From assembly GCA_963575745.1 (NCBI GenBank), contig CAUYUJ010020704.1, positions 481,270 through 545,269 of the forward strand: 64,000 nucleotides of DNA. The letters are read 5' to 3'. Shown piece after piece: positions 31,194 to 43,860 of this stretch. The first letter of the stretch is position 1. Every line of letters starts with the position of its first letter. The notes beneath the pieces were generated by a model. It was not told the origin of the DNA and did no database searches. It was given only the letters and a program-made list of their open reading frames with translations. The translations under genes were made by a program, and so were the position numbers. The stretch is from Prorocentrum cordatum (Eukaryota; Sar; Dinophyceae; Prorocentrales; Prorocentraceae).

Positions 31194-34100
31194 TCACCCA
31201 CATGAGTATATGGAATCAAATCGAGCTTGGCCTGCAAATCGAAGAATGATTGGATTCGGCTGTAAAATGTCAATCGGTGAACGAACTTCGCGATATTCCT
31301 CACTGGTACATTGAGCGCTTCATCAATAAAGCCATTGTGCATTTTCACGGAGCCGTGCTCTGCAATCCTCGTTCGACGCTACGCCGCGCATCATTTCGCC
31401 ACCGTCGCTGTCTCCGACACCCCACGCCCCAACATCGAACGCTGCTGCGTTGATTGGGCGACAGGGTTGGAGACAGCGCCAGCGACGAATTGATGCTTGG
31501 CGTAACGTTTCCCCCGCCCCTAAGGGTTCCTCCTCCTCCTCCTCCTCCTCCTCCTCCTCCTCCTCCTCCTCCTCCTCCTCCCCCCTCCTCCTCCTCCTCC
31601 TCCCTCCTCCTCCTCCTCCTCCTCCTCCTCCTCATCATCATCATCATCATCCTCATCATCGTCCTCTTCCTCTTCCTCCTCATCCTTTCTTTGCCTCCCC
31701 CCCCTCCCCCGTCCTCCCCCCGCTCCCCTATCCGCCCCCCTCCTCCACCTCCCCTCCTTTTCCTTTAACCGCCCTCCCTTCATCCACTTCGTTGTGTTTT
31801 CGTTCCTTGATGTCCTGTCCGTCATGTGAAGGCACAGGTGGTGTTTCGGCGTGAGACCTATGCCCGAGAGTTCACAGCAGCGAAGGTGTACAGACATACG
31901 CGTCTTAAGCTCAGCACACGCACCCTCGCCCACGATGCATGGGTGAGCACGAATGAGATTGAGATAGCGCACCAGTGTGTATCCGGCGTGCATGAAATGC
32001 TCACCGTACTTCTGTGTGCCGCCCGTCGCCTCGAGCACGTGCATCGCAAACTCCAGGAGGACCCCTGTTTCGGCTGCCTTGAAACTCATAGGACACCCTG
32101 GATGCCGAGCTAGAGACGAGTCCATCTTGGTCTTCTTGCTGGACCCCAGGGCCTTCAACGTGACTTTCCCTGAACTTTGGATCGGGATGGTTGCGGAAAA
32201 ACGTATCCATATCTGCAGAAAGCCTTCGGACCCCGACTTGTAGCCGCGCCACCAAGGACCCCCTGCACCCCCATGGGTTCGAATGAAGTATCCGCCACAT
32301 GCTTGACGAAACAAACTTTTGCACTGGCCCGTAATACAACGTGTGCAAACTGTCTATCGCCAACGTCCGATGTGGGGAAGACTCCAGTCCGTCGTCGAAT
32401 AATGGGCACCTGGCGGAGGTCGATGGGGACGTGGGGCTGCAACGACTTTTTTCCAGGGGGTTGGGCAGGCCGCGAAACCCGAAGGGGGGGGCAGGGAGGG
32501 GGATGAGGAGGAGGAGGCATGAAGAGGAGGAGGAGGAGGAGGAGGAAGAGGAGACGGAGGAGGAGGAGGAGAGAGCAGGAGGAGGAGGGAGGAGGGAGGA
32601 GAGGAAGGAGGGGAGAGAAGGAGGAGAGGAAGGAGGAGGGAAGGGGAGCAGGAGGAGGAGGAGGAGGAGAGGAGGAGGAGGAGGAGGAGAGGAGGGAGGA
32701 GGAACGAGGAGGAGGGAGACGGAGAGTGAGGGAGGAGGAGGATGAGGAGGGTAGGAGGAGAGGAGGAGGCAGGAAGAGGAGGGGAGGAGAAAGAGGAAAG
32801 AAGACGACGGGGTTGTGCCCATGGCCCCCCGCCACCGCCTCAAAACCCCATGACCTTCCACCCCCCGCCTTTCGCCCCCACGCGCATTGTTCACGCCCGT
32901 TCTGGGACCTGTGCCTGACGGGGTCCAGGGACACATTATCATTGGCTCCCCGCCTTGACCGCCAGAACACAGCTCTGAAGGGTGTAGGCTTGGTAGTAAA
33001 TTCAGCAATGTCAAGCATCCAGGGCGAGGGTTCGAGACGGTCCGCTGGCCTGAGGGTCGTGCCGCCCACGACTACCTCTTTCAGCACAGTTGGCCCCGCT
33101 CTACTCGGCTTAGGAGTCCACGCGATACACTCAGCCACTCTTTTCCGATCATCTGCGGTCGCACATCCTATGGGTATCTCACACAATCGGCATGACTTAT
33201 CGTAGCCAGCGTGGCATCGCAACGGCCACTGCGGCGTTTCGGAGCCACCCAGCAGACACTGATTCATTGTGTGCAGCTCATCTTTTGCAAGGGAGCAATA
33301 TTGACATGTATTGTATTTTGAGCTCCAGCCTGTGAGTTTCAGGGTTTTGCTGCGTTCGGACCAATCCCCTTTTATCCACAGAAGCACCCCTTTCCTGACC
33401 AATTGCTGTCCGGCTCCGAGGGGGTCGCCCGCATCCCACTCCGTTCCGTCGTGTCTGCGCTCGGGGAATGCGCCTCTCACCAGGGCGCGCAACATCCACT
33501 GCCTCATGCGTCGTTGAATCCCGATGCGTTCGACGCCTTGGATTGGCCCCGATTTGATCGATAGATCGCGTTGGATCGCGCGCATCACGTCGCGCGCCGA
33601 TCGGCGCGCGATCTATGTTCGAGCCGAATCCAGCGAGTGGCGACGAGGAAGACGTGCCCAATAAGTTTGCACATGCATCACATGCACATCAGGACTCAAC
33701 GGCGCTAGGGCGCACGCAAAGCGAGAAGCACTGGATACAAGGAACACCAATGTTTGCACCCGCACCTGCAACAATCCCGATCTTTCAATCCCCCCAGAAG
33801 GTGCCGTTTTGATGTTATCAAGTTAATCGCCCAACACCCCACCACCGAGTCTTGCCTTCCAGAAGCCCCGTTCTGGTAGCTGATGCCATCTATGTAAATG
33901 CCTACAGGGAGAGGCCTCGGCTCGTTTGCTGCCCTGGCTCGGGAAACGGCTGGGTGATCTCTGTACGCCTTTGTATCCAATGCACACTGCGGGCGGCCAA
34001 CATCTGGGGCGTTCAATACCTCCAGCGTGGTGGGGTCACTGCGAAGCTCCGAGTCGATGGATTCGAACGCTGCTCTGAATGGGACCTCTATAATACGTCG

Positions 34101-34409
34101 AGCTGTACCCGCGTTCCAATTCCCAGGGACACTGATGGTATACAGGGGGCCAGGTTCAGGAAGCACACGATTCAGATGATCTTGGTATTTTTCCGACTGG
34201 TGGTTGGGGCCGAGGCCGTACATTTCATACGACCCCCCAGGGGTCCCCGCGAGGTGTAGGTGATCGCAGATCAGGGAAAATTCTTTAGCACTCACCTTGC
34301 ATTGAGCATAGAGTCCAATTGTTAATTTCAGAGCCTCAGCGCCATGTTGGCGCTCGGCATCTCCCGAACGTTTCCATGCTCGCCTGCTGCGGCTCCGAGA
34401 CCTATTCAT
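31168..34409 (-). pseudogene. Transposase-like gene, multi-exon, one frameshift
   Basis: Exon 1 (34409 to 33714): PLPVGIYIDGISYQNGASG, VVGCWAINLITSKRHLLGGL and the Cys cluster CCRCGCKHWCSLYPVLLALR. A 215-nt GC-AG intron (33713-33499) restores ALR|WMLRAL. Exon 2 (33498 to 32909): GVLLWIKGDWSERSKTLKLT, CQYCSLAKDELH, DRLEPSPWMLDIAEF and VRHR. A 499-nt pyrimidine-rich intron (32908-32410) joins VRHR to CPLFDDGLESSP. Exon 3: HRTLAIDSLHTLYYGPVQKF, then a frameshift near 32185 to KVTLKALGSSKK, FKAAETGVLLEFAMHVLEAT and LTPKHHLCLHM (end about 31800). Last exon (about 31365 to 31168): GFIDEALNVPVRNIAKFVHR. The IYIDG, AIDSLH and later acidic residues could form a DDE/D triad like KDZ/CACTA-type transposases. 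That family assignment is tentative. Confidence 0.5.
32410..32908 (-). other. 499-nt intron made of CCT/GGA repeat
   Basis: Both exon borders read (C)AG|GT: exon CACAG|GTCCC and acceptor GCCAG|GTGCC. Removing it fuses VRHR with CPLFDD in frame. The sense strand is almost entirely CCT/CTC pyrimidine. Confidence 0.65.
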
Positions 34410-34529
34410 GATCGTTGTGTGTGCCCCTATGGCCAGAAACGGAGCTCGACACTTAACGGCTTTCGCGTGCGTGCGTGCGTATACCTATACGTGCATGTCA
34501 CTTAGGTTGATCGTGTTGGACTACATGTT

Positions 34530-35420
34530 CAATTCTTGACGCTTCGCGTATCCCCACCAGCCCATCCATAATTGACTGCCAGTTGTCTTGTGGCCTCGTT
34601 GGAAGCTATATTGAGCCATGCTCGGCTGTTGGCTGTCGGAGGCTGCCGTGAGCCATGCTCGGCTATCTTGGGCAATCTCGAGGCTGTCATGAGGTTTCCT
34701 TGGGTCTGTCGGAGGCTATCTTGAGCGATGCTTGGCTATCTTGGGCCATTTTGAAAACCATAGTTGCCTATCTAGGGCTCTCTTGGAGCCGCATTGGGCC
34801 ACGCAGGGCGGGGCGGGGGGTCTTTGGGGAGAGGCTGGGAGGTCAGGTGGTATAACGCGTGTGTTTTCTTCTCTCTACCCCCACCCCCTACTCCCCTTTA
34901 TGGGCCCGGGGGGCGGGGGGGCGGGCGGGGGGGGGGGGGGGGCGGGGGGGGTGGGGGCGGAGGCGCCGCGGCGCCCAATATGTAACAAGAAGGCCCCAAG
35001 AGGGCTTCAAAGTCGCAAGATGGCCTCCAAGATGACCCACGCCACTTCAAGATGGGTCAAGATAGCCTCCGACATACCCCCAAGATGCCCCACGACAGCC
35101 CGAAGACGGATCCAAGTGCCCTCCGAGCCCACCACGGCGCCCTCCAAGATGCCGAAACCATTCAAGAGCCTACGGGAAATCAATGTTTTGGCATTATCGC
35201 CTTTTCGCTTCCGATGGGCTTTGGAAGCCTCAAGATGGCCCCAAGATGGCCCACAAGAAGCCCAAGAGGGGCCCAAGAAAGCCGAAGACGGCCCCGAGAT
35301 CGCCCAAGCTGAGGCGCCCAAGAGGGCCCCAAGAGGGCCATAAGATCCCATTCGAGGGCCTCCGAGGGGACGATGCTAAGTGAGTGACCTCCTCGTTTTG
35401 AGCAATGGGGCCCATGATGA
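34530..35420. repeat. Two-part cassette (P inverted, then Q), copy 1
   Basis: The segment 34530-34830 is an inverted version of 37560-37900 (CAATTCTTGACGCTTCGCG; GGCTATCTTGGGCCATTTTG). The segment 34845-35420 is a direct version of 37000-37540 (GGTATAACGCG, TTTTCTTCTCTCTACCCC, a G tract, then CAAGATGGCCTCCAAGATG words). It lies between the transposase-like and coiled-coil genes. No coding frame is convincing; 35640-35860 is CCT-rich and 35870-36270 shows nothing recognisable. Confidence 0.7.
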
Positions 35421-36277
35421 GGCTCGGAGGGCTGGTGGGATTAGCAACCGTGCCGAGACGCGCTCTCGTCCGTCGACAGTCGAAGCGAAAAGCGCAAACT
35501 GCCGAGGACCGTTCACTGCCAGCAGCAAACAATGCCTTCAAAAGTTGAGGCCATGGCGTCTCACGCGCTCGGAAGGCACTAACAGAGTGACTCAGCGGCG
35601 GCTCCCGTGAGGCCAACCTCATCTAGCTCAGCTGGCTTCGCCGATAGCAGCCGAAGTTGGAGAAGCGATGGAATGCGCCGCCTCATCCTCCCCATCCTCC
35701 CCCTTATTTTTCACACTCGTTGAAACACTCCTCCTCCTCCTCCCTCCTCCTCCTCCTCCTCCTCCATCTCCCCCCCCCCCCCCCTCCTCAATATCATCAT
35801 CCTTTTCCCTCTCTTTCTCATCGTCATCCGCCCTCAAACTCCCCCCGCCCACTCATTCCCGAACAGTGTTCTCCAGAGGGTTCAGAGCGCGCGGCCGCGC
35901 AGGCCTAGAGAAAAAAAGAACGCGGGCCTCCTGGAGCCCAGATTATGCCAGAGTGTTTTCACGTTCTCGAGATTGTGAAATCAGAAAGCCATGGCCTTGG
36001 AAATTGGCCCATGGGGTTACGCTGAGCCCCTTGCCACGCGCGCAGCAAAAATGTCATCATTGTGTCGCCAGCTGCCATGAATCACCACGTGCCCACGGGC
36101 GACTGAATAATGATTGCAACTGGTGCCTGACCGCTGGCTCTGACGACTCCCCACGTGGAGATAGCGGATATACCCCTGACTGTCGCCTGCTCCGTCGAGG
36201 CGCCCCCCTTGGCGAACCCGTCGGGATCAGACTTGAAACGTTGGTGGCGAAGCATTTTTTCAGACTAACCTTAGATT

Positions 36278-36450
36278 ATGGGGGTCAACGAAGGGTCAAC
36301 GGAGGGTCAACGGAAGGTCAACGGAGGGTCAACGCCCAGCGTTGACACTAGTCAACGCGGAGTTGGGGGATGCATCGAAGAATCGCAATCGGTCAACGGG
36401 TGGTCAACGCTGTCGGTCAACGGAGGGTCAACGGAAGGTCAACGCTACTT
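36278..36450 (+). repeat. GGTCAACGGA decamer cluster
   Basis: Roughly a dozen GTCAAC hexamers, most within GGTCAACGGA or GGTCAACGGAG units, on one strand plus a TTGACACTAGTCAA palindrome. They sit in the intergenic part of the nested insertion, so a binding-site array is possible. Confidence 0.75.
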
Positions 36451-36989
36451 ACCGGCCCCCCTCGCCCCTGGATTACCGGCTTCCCACCGCAGGAGGGCAA
36501 TTGCTTACGGACCCCCCCTCGGGTTGCATTCAACCTTGGAACATCATTGTTTGAACGAGGTTTCTCCGACTTCCAGGGCCACTTTCGAATCGAATCCAGC
36601 CGCGGCAGTGAGATCGCCCATCTCTGAGATGAGAAAACCCGAAAAAAAGCCACGCTACTTGTTGAAGTGAAGCTCTGCAGGGCCCTACTGATCATGCATG
36701 CGAGTGTTGCGGTCGCCGTGGAGGATCCTGCACTCCTTTTCGAGGTTCTCCACCAGCTTCTTAATGCGCTCGGCCCCCAGGATCGCCTTCTTGAGCTCTT
36801 CCTCGCCCAGGGACTTACGGATGGAGGGCACCTTCTGCGTGAGCAGATCGCTGAGGTTCGGCACAGAGCCGATCTCCGCTGCCAGCTCCTCCTGCGCCTG
36901 AGAGGGGGGCAAGGGAGGAACGCGGCGCCGATGGCCCCCCGACCCCCGCGCCCTTCTCAGAGGGTCTCCGAGTTGTGAATCCCACCAGC

Positions 36990-37060
36990 CCTCTGGGCTT
37001 CGGTGGTATAACGCGTTTTTTTTCTTCTCTCTACCCCTCCCCCCACCCCCTCCCCTGGGC

Positions 37061-37105
<45 letters not shown>

Positions 37106-37900
37106 GGGCTGGATGCGCCGTGGTGTCCAAGGCAACCCAATGAGGCTCCAAGAGGGCTTCGAAGTCGCAAGATGGCCTCCAAGATGGCACATGCCACTTC
37201 AAGATGGGTCAAGATAGCCTCCGACATACCCCCCAGAGGCCCCAAGACAGCCCCAAGACGGATCCAAGTGCCCTCCGAGCCCTCCACGGCGCCCTCCAAG
37301 ATGCCGAAACCCTTCAAGAGCCCAGGGGGGACCAATGTTTCTGACATTATCGCCTCTTCGCTTCCGATGGGCTTCGGAAGCCTCAAGATGGCCCCAAGAT
37401 GGCCCGCAAGAAGCCCAAGAGGTGCCCAAGAGGGGCCCAAGAAAGCCGAAGACGGCCCCAAGATCGCCCAAGAGGCGCCCAAGAGCGCTCCAAGAGGGCC
37501 CCAAGGTGCCGTTTGAGAGCCTCCGAGGGGGGCGATGCCAATCGAGGGGCCTCCTCTGTTTGAGCCGTGGGGCCCAAGATGACCCTAAGAGGCCTCGCAG
37601 CCTCCCCCCACCTCGCCCTGTTTGGCCCAATATGGCTCCAAGAGAGCCCTAGATAAGCAACTATGGTTTTCAAAATGGCCCAATATAGCCGAGTATGGCT
37701 CAAGATAGCCTCCGACAGACCCACGAGGAAATCTCGAGACAGCCCCAAGATGACCCAAGATAGCCGAGCATGGCTCGCGACAGCCCCCGACAGCCAACGG
37801 CCGAGCATGGCTCAGGATAGCCCCCAAAGAGGCCGCAAGAAATCTGGCAGTCAATTATGGATGGGCTGGTGGGGACACGCGAAGCGTCAAGAATTGCGGC
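36990..37900. repeat. Two-part cassette (Q then P), copy 2
   Basis: Same Q block as 34845-35420 in the same orientation, followed by P in the opposite orientation to copy 1. It contains a run of about 43 G at 37061-37104. This copy lies inside the last intron of the coiled-coil gene. Confidence 0.7.
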
Positions 37901-40900
37901 AGGCAGGGGGAGGAGGAGGCGGAGGAGAGGGAGGAGGAGGAGGGCGGGAAGTAGGGGGGGGGGGGGGAGGAGGAGGAGGAGGAAGAGGAGGAGGGGGAGA
38001 AGGAGGAGGAGGAGAAGCGGGAGGAGTGCAAGGTCGGAGGAGAAGTGGGCGGTGGAATTATTCAGCGACCCCAGCAGTGAAATGATTCAGCGACCCCAGC
38101 GGAGTTGTAGAGTGCGGATCCCAGCAGAGGAAAAGACGCCCCAGGGATGCGATGAGGAGAATGTGGAGGAAGACGAGGAAGAGGAGGATAGGGAGTAGGA
38201 GAAGGAGGATGATGATGATGAGGAGGAGGAGGGGTAGATGAGTTGGTTAAGGTTGTCCCACGCGTCCTTCTTGAGGCCGCCCAGCCGCTGCGGCTCGTCC
38301 TTGACGAACGTCCAGCAGGCCTGGAGCTCGATGTTCTGCAGGTTGGTAAGGGACTGCACTGCGACCGTGTTGTATTGGGCGATCAGGGGCTTCACTGACT
38401 TCAACAGCTCGTCGTTCGTGGTGCGCAGCTTCTTCTTGGGATCGGCCTTGCCCTCCTCGTCGTCCTCCCTCCTGCGCTTCGCGGCCGCTGCTGCCGCCTT
38501 CTTGGCTGATGCCGCCTTCTTGGCTGATGCCGCCTTCCTGGGCGCTGCCTTCGCACCGTCATCCCCTGAAGCGCCAGCTGCAGCAGCGGCCTCCTGCTCC
38601 TCCTCCTCCTCCTCCTCCTCCTCCTCCTCCTCCTCCTCTTCCTCTTCCTCAGCTGCCCTTCCTCCAGCGGCTCCTCCAGCAATCGCAGCAGGTGCTGCCC
38701 CTCTGCCACTGCTGGCCGCCGTATCAATGACCTCGGTGCCATCCGAGTTGACGCGCTTCCCAATCCACTCTTGGTGCGTAGTCCACGCTTGCGAGAACTT
38801 CGTGTCGAACGTCTTGACCGTGTACAAAGCTTTCAGGGCCTCGCAGCTGCCGTCGTAGTCAATGAACGGCTCTCCCATGGCGATGCACTTCGTGAAGTGC
38901 TTGATTGCTGCAATCCAGCCTGAGCGCCCGCCGCCCTCCTTTCACGCGATCCTCCCTAAGGAGAGGTAGGCGCCCCGACTGCCCCACTCCTTCACCATGG
39001 TGTTGCTGACCACCTTCCTGGACTTGAAGCTCTTGTGCTCCTCGAGCGCCCAGTTCGCCCTGAACTCTTCCTGCTTGAGCCACAGCGCGCGCGCCTTCAG
39101 CCCGCTGCCCTCCCGCTCGTACCTCGCCTTCAGGTCGGCATTCGCTTCGAGGGCCCTTTGCCGGGCGCCGGCGGCTGGATTTCCTGCGCGGCCCTTGGTG
39201 CCGAATCGATGCCCCGACTTCTCGAGCTCCTCCCAGGAGGCCTTCTCCTTCTGGTCCTTGGCGCTCAGCGCCCGCGGTTCCTGGAAGCCCTCGGAGTCGA
39301 ACGAGGTGCTTTTACCCTGCCGCTGCTTCGTGGTGGCCGCAGCGTCGCTCTTGATAAGGCCCCCTGAGACTGCTCGGGATATTCTCCTCGTCGGGCGCGC
39401 TGCTGTCGATCATGGCGCAGATGCTCTTCGCCTGCTGATCGAGCGCCTCGGCGACGCGCCTGGGCTGGCAAACGGAAAGAATCTAAGGGGGGAAGTGACG
39501 GGAAGAGGGCGCGGAAGACGATGGGGAGGACGAGGAGGAGGAGGAGGAGTAGGGAGACGAGGCGAAGGATGAGGAAGGGAGGGAGGATGAGGATGAGGAG
39601 AAGGAGGAAGAGGATGCCAACTGTTCGGGTGCCAGCTGTCTGGATGCCGAATCCTTAAGGCAACTGTCAGCTGTTCGGATGTCAGCTGTTCGGATGCCAG
39701 CTGTTCGGACGTCGAAGGCCACTAGAAAAGGATGAGGGGGAGCAGGAGGGGGAGCAGGAGGAGGAGGAGGAGGCCTCTTGGAGGCCTTCTCGGGCGCCTT
39801 GGTTGACCATCTCGCCGAAGGCGGCGGGGGCGGCATTGATCTCGGCCGTCGGCTCTTGCCAGCCGAAGGCCATGGCGGCGCCCGCGTCACGGAAGGACAG
39901 CAATTCTGCGATCTTCCTCCTCTCTTCAGTCGAAACCGTTGCTGTTGCTGCCGCTGCTGATGCCGCCGTTGGAGCCGGAGGGGCTGCCGCTGCCGCCGTT
40001 GGAGCTGGAGGAGTAGCCGCTGCCGCCGTTGGAGCCGGAGGCGTTGCCGCTGCCGCCGTTGAAGTCGGAGGGGCTGCCGCTGCCGTCGTCGGGCGCGCTC
40101 GAGGGGCTGCCGAAGTCGGCCTTGGGCCACCTGCTGCAGACGTCGGTCGTGCCGATGATCTCGCGTGTGCGCGTGCCGCTGCGTCCTCAGCTGCAGCGGT
40201 CTCCGCGTCGCTGAACTCGCTTGCGGCCGCAAGCAGCTCGGTGATGGACGCCTTCTCCAATGGGGCGCACAGCTCGTCCTCGGTCGGGGAAGGGCCGCGA
40301 AGAATGACGTGGGCGGGAGGAGCTGGAGGAGGAGGAGGAGAAGGATGAAGAGGAGGGGGATGAGGAGGAGGATGAAGAGGAGGAGGATGAGGAGGAGGAT
40401 GAGGAGGACGGGAGGATGGGAGGGCGATACATAGAATGGGCGAGGGGGGGGGAGAAGGGGGATCAGGAGCAGGAGGGGGAGGGGGGGGAGCTGGAGGAGG
40501 AGGAGGAGGAGGAGGAGTGGGAGGAAGTGGGGTCCTCCTGTGGGTCTGGCTCGTGGAGCTCGGCGTGCGCAGCAGCGTGGGCCAGCTGCGGCGCGATGAC
40601 CTGGCCGTCCTCGTCATACTCGATGCTCGTGGCGCTGCTCGCCGATGGGCTCCTGGCCGAAACGTGTGCACAATGAAAATATTCGTCCTCCTCCTCCTCC
40701 TCTTCACCCTCCGCCTCCTGCTCCCTCCTCCTGCTCCCTCCTCCTCATCCTCCTCTTCCGCCTTCTCCTCCCTCTTCCTCGCCCTTGTCATCGTCGTCCT
40801 CCTCCTCCCCCTGCCACTCCCCCCCTCCTCCCAACCCTCTGCCTCCTGTGCTCAGCTTCCCCCCTCTTCCTTCCGACCTTCATCTCTCCTATACCTCATC

Positions 40901-41569
40901 TTCCTCCTTCTGCTCATCCCCCCCCCCTCTCCCCTCCCACCTCCCCCCGCAATCCTCTGGCGCCGAGTGGAAGAGCGGGCCGTTGTCAGGCATGGTCTGC
41001 GTGCACGTCATCTGCGGGCGAACGACGACGGTCCACGGCTCGCCGCGGCGGTCGCGCTGGCTCTCGCCCAAGGGGAGCTGGGCGTCTTGCAACTCCATGC
41101 TGTCGAACAGGCCACGGTTCTCAGCATCGTTGATGATGTCATCCAGCGCCTCGACGAAGCTGTCGCGTCCCACCAGCTCCTCCCTCGACCCCCTGTCGCC
41201 CTCGAGCGCGATCTCGGCGTCCTCCCCGTGGGCGGCTTCCTCGCGCATGATCTCGGCGCTGTCCTCGCGCGCCACCTCGGCGCGGCCCTCGCGCGCCTCC
41301 TCGGCGCCCTCCTCGCGCGTGATCTCAGCGGGGTCCTCCAGCACCGTGTCGACCCTCCCCTCGCGCTCAGACTCGGCCTCTGTCCGCGGCGAGTCGTCGA
41401 TGCAGATCGCCTTGGCAGGCGGCTCGGGCAGCTCCTTCATCGGAGGGCGCAAATCTGCCTCCTCCTCCCCCTCCTCCGCTTCCTGATCCCTCCTCCTCCT
41501 ATTCCTCCTCCTCCTCCTCCTCCTCTTCCTCCTCCTCCTCCTCCTCGTCCTCGTCATCGTCATCGTCAT

Positions 41570-42480
41570 CCCCCACTCCTCCTCATCCCCCCTCCCCTCC
41601 TCCTGACCCCGCTCCTGATCTCCCCCTCCCTCACCCTGCCCAGAATATCGCCGCCTCCCCCGCAGGACATATCGAGGGGGCGGCGGTCACCGTGGACCGC
41701 GTCCAGAGGGAGGGCCCGATATCTTCCCAGGGGGGGCGCGGGGGCGGCGGGGCAACATTCCGACACCCGCGGGCTTCGAAGGCCCGAGAGCGGACGATCC
41801 CCGACGGGCGGCAGCCGTCCTCCATCGTGCGTCCCAGCGGGCTGACGCAGCACTGGTGGGGAGTGCCCTATGCGGTCTCGGGCAATCGTTGCTGTTGGGC
41901 GACCCCCAGGGGGAGGAGGGACGGGAGGGCGGGATTGTTTTGGAGTGGCGATTTGTTTGGTGAAGTTTGGTGTCGGGCGAACGTCGAAGCCTAAGTGCAA
42001 ACACTGTCTGAGGAATGGGTCAGGGAGCGGCGCCTCCGTGCATGAACTGTTTGGGGCCTTGGGTCTACGTAGGTTACTGCAAGCACTGCTTGGAGAAAGG
42101 ATGGCGCATTCACATACTATAAGGAAGCCGACATATGTGCAAACACTGTTTGGCTTAAGACTTGCACAGAACTGCATGCGCCCCCTATCGGAGTTGGTTC
42201 GAGGAGGGGGATTCCAGAAGCCCACGGAAGAGGGGTGAGGATTCCAGAAGGAGGATTCCAGGAGCCCACGGAGCAGGAAGGATGCGACATTTTGGGCAAG
42301 CCGCATGCGCCCTTAGACGGGTGTTCAAGTACACAGGCAGTTCTCGCCGAGCTCGGAGGATCATTGCATTCGGTACTTCCGATGCTGTCCAAACTCGCGA
42401 GCGCCGAGGTCTCTCCAAAACGGACCAGGGCGCAAATAAAACAATAATTTACCTCCACCACGTGCTCACAACTCATCAAA
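41570..42480. other. Intron region with TGCAAACACTGT-type repeats
   Basis: Plus-strand phrases AAGTGCAAACACTGTCTGAG, TACTGCAAGCACTGCTTGGA and ATGTGCAAACACTGTTTGGC recur over about 150 bp (41994-42150). Further right, GGATTCCAGAAG-type phrases repeat (42204-42270). There is no convincing gene. It lies between two exons of the coiled-coil gene. Confidence 0.45.
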
Positions 42481-43619
42481 ATTTGGCTGCGGCAGGGGTG
42501 GGATCGCACTGACCGTCTCTCTGGGCGGCGCTGGCGGCGGCGACGGCGAAGGTGCAGCCGCTGTCGCCTGCGAAGCCGTCGCCTTCGGCGAAGCCGTCGC
42601 CTTCTGCGCAGCCGTCGCCTTCGGCAAAGTTGCCGCCGTCGGCGAAGCCGTCGCCTTCGGCGAAGCCGCTGCCTCCTCTGGCGCCTCTGCTGCAGGCGCT
42701 GCTGCTGGGCGCCGCAAAGCCGCAGGGCGCTTGGCCACGGGCGCGGCCTCCTCCTCCTCCTCCTCCTCCTCCGCCGCCTCCTCCTGCGGCTCCTCAGCGT
42801 CGGTGTCCTCGCAGGCCTCGTCCTCGCCCTCAGCGTCCCCTGCTGGCGACGTGTCCTTCTCCTCGCTCTGGTGGTCGTCGACGTCCTCGGCTAACTTCAC
42901 CTTCTTGGCTGGCGCCGCCTCCTCCGCCGCTGCAGGCCTCTTGAACGCTGATGGCCGCTTCATAGCTGAGCCAGTGCTGCCAGTGCTGTTGTCTTTCAGC
43001 CATGCTCTTTTTTTATCCTCCATCGCTGGCTTATCCGTGTCAATGAGGTACTGCTTGCCGAGCTCAATCATCTTTTTGATCGCTGCTGGCTCGCTCGAGT
43101 AGTTGAGCATCTGGCACTTCTGCACTGGGCGGCCGCTATCTTGAGACTCCCACAGCACCAGCCACGACCTGTCATGCTTGGTCACCCGCCTGAGCGTCAA
43201 CGTGATGCCGTCGGCGTCGCTACTTGACCACAATCCTCCGTCCTCCTCCTTCGCGGCTTCGGCCGCGCCGAACTCCGATGCCGGAACCTCCCACTCGATG
43301 CCGTCTGACCACAGCGCGATGTGCTTGCCGCGCCTGGTGATCATCTTCTTGGCGTACTCCTGCTGGGCCTTCAGCCCTCTGCTCGCCAGGGAGCGCCACG
43401 CCACCTGCGATTCAGCAAGCGAAGCAACGGATGAGGCGAATGAGAATGCGAGATGAGGAGGGCGATGAGGTTCGGCGACGAGGGAAACGAACGGGGAAAG
43501 TAGGTTAAGGTTAAATCTGTGAAGGTGTTTTTCTAAACTGCGTTCGTCGGGCGACCCCACCCCCCGAACCAACTAGAAACAACAGCGATCGAGACGGGGT
43601 CTTGATTCAGACTGGGGGC

Positions 43620-43860
43620 TTCGCAAATGGAGGATGAGGAAGAGGAGGAGGAGGAGGAGGAGGAGGAGGAGGAGGAGGAAGAAGAAGAGGAGGAGGAGGA
43701 GGAGGAGGAATGAGAGATGAGAAGGAGGAGGAGGACTAGATGGGGGAGAGATGGAAAGGAGAGGGAAGGAGAGGAGGAGGAGGAGGAGGAGGAGAAGGAG
43801 AGGAACGAGGAGAGGAGAGAGGAGGAGGGGAGGAACATTCGAGGGAGGAGGAGGAAGAGG
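43620..43860. repeat. (GGA)n intron repeat
   Basis: Part of the intron 43405-43871 of the coiled-coil gene, whose borders read CATGCAG|GGTGCG and CGCAG|GTGGCG. Similar GGA/CCT blocks fill 44160-44330, 44480-44830 and 45476-45560. Confidence 0.8.

Noticed and set aside
33530-33615. CGCGATC-rich palindromic words as an origin or attachment site
   Set aside because: They lie inside the 215-nt intron of the transposase-like gene and are short; no further support.
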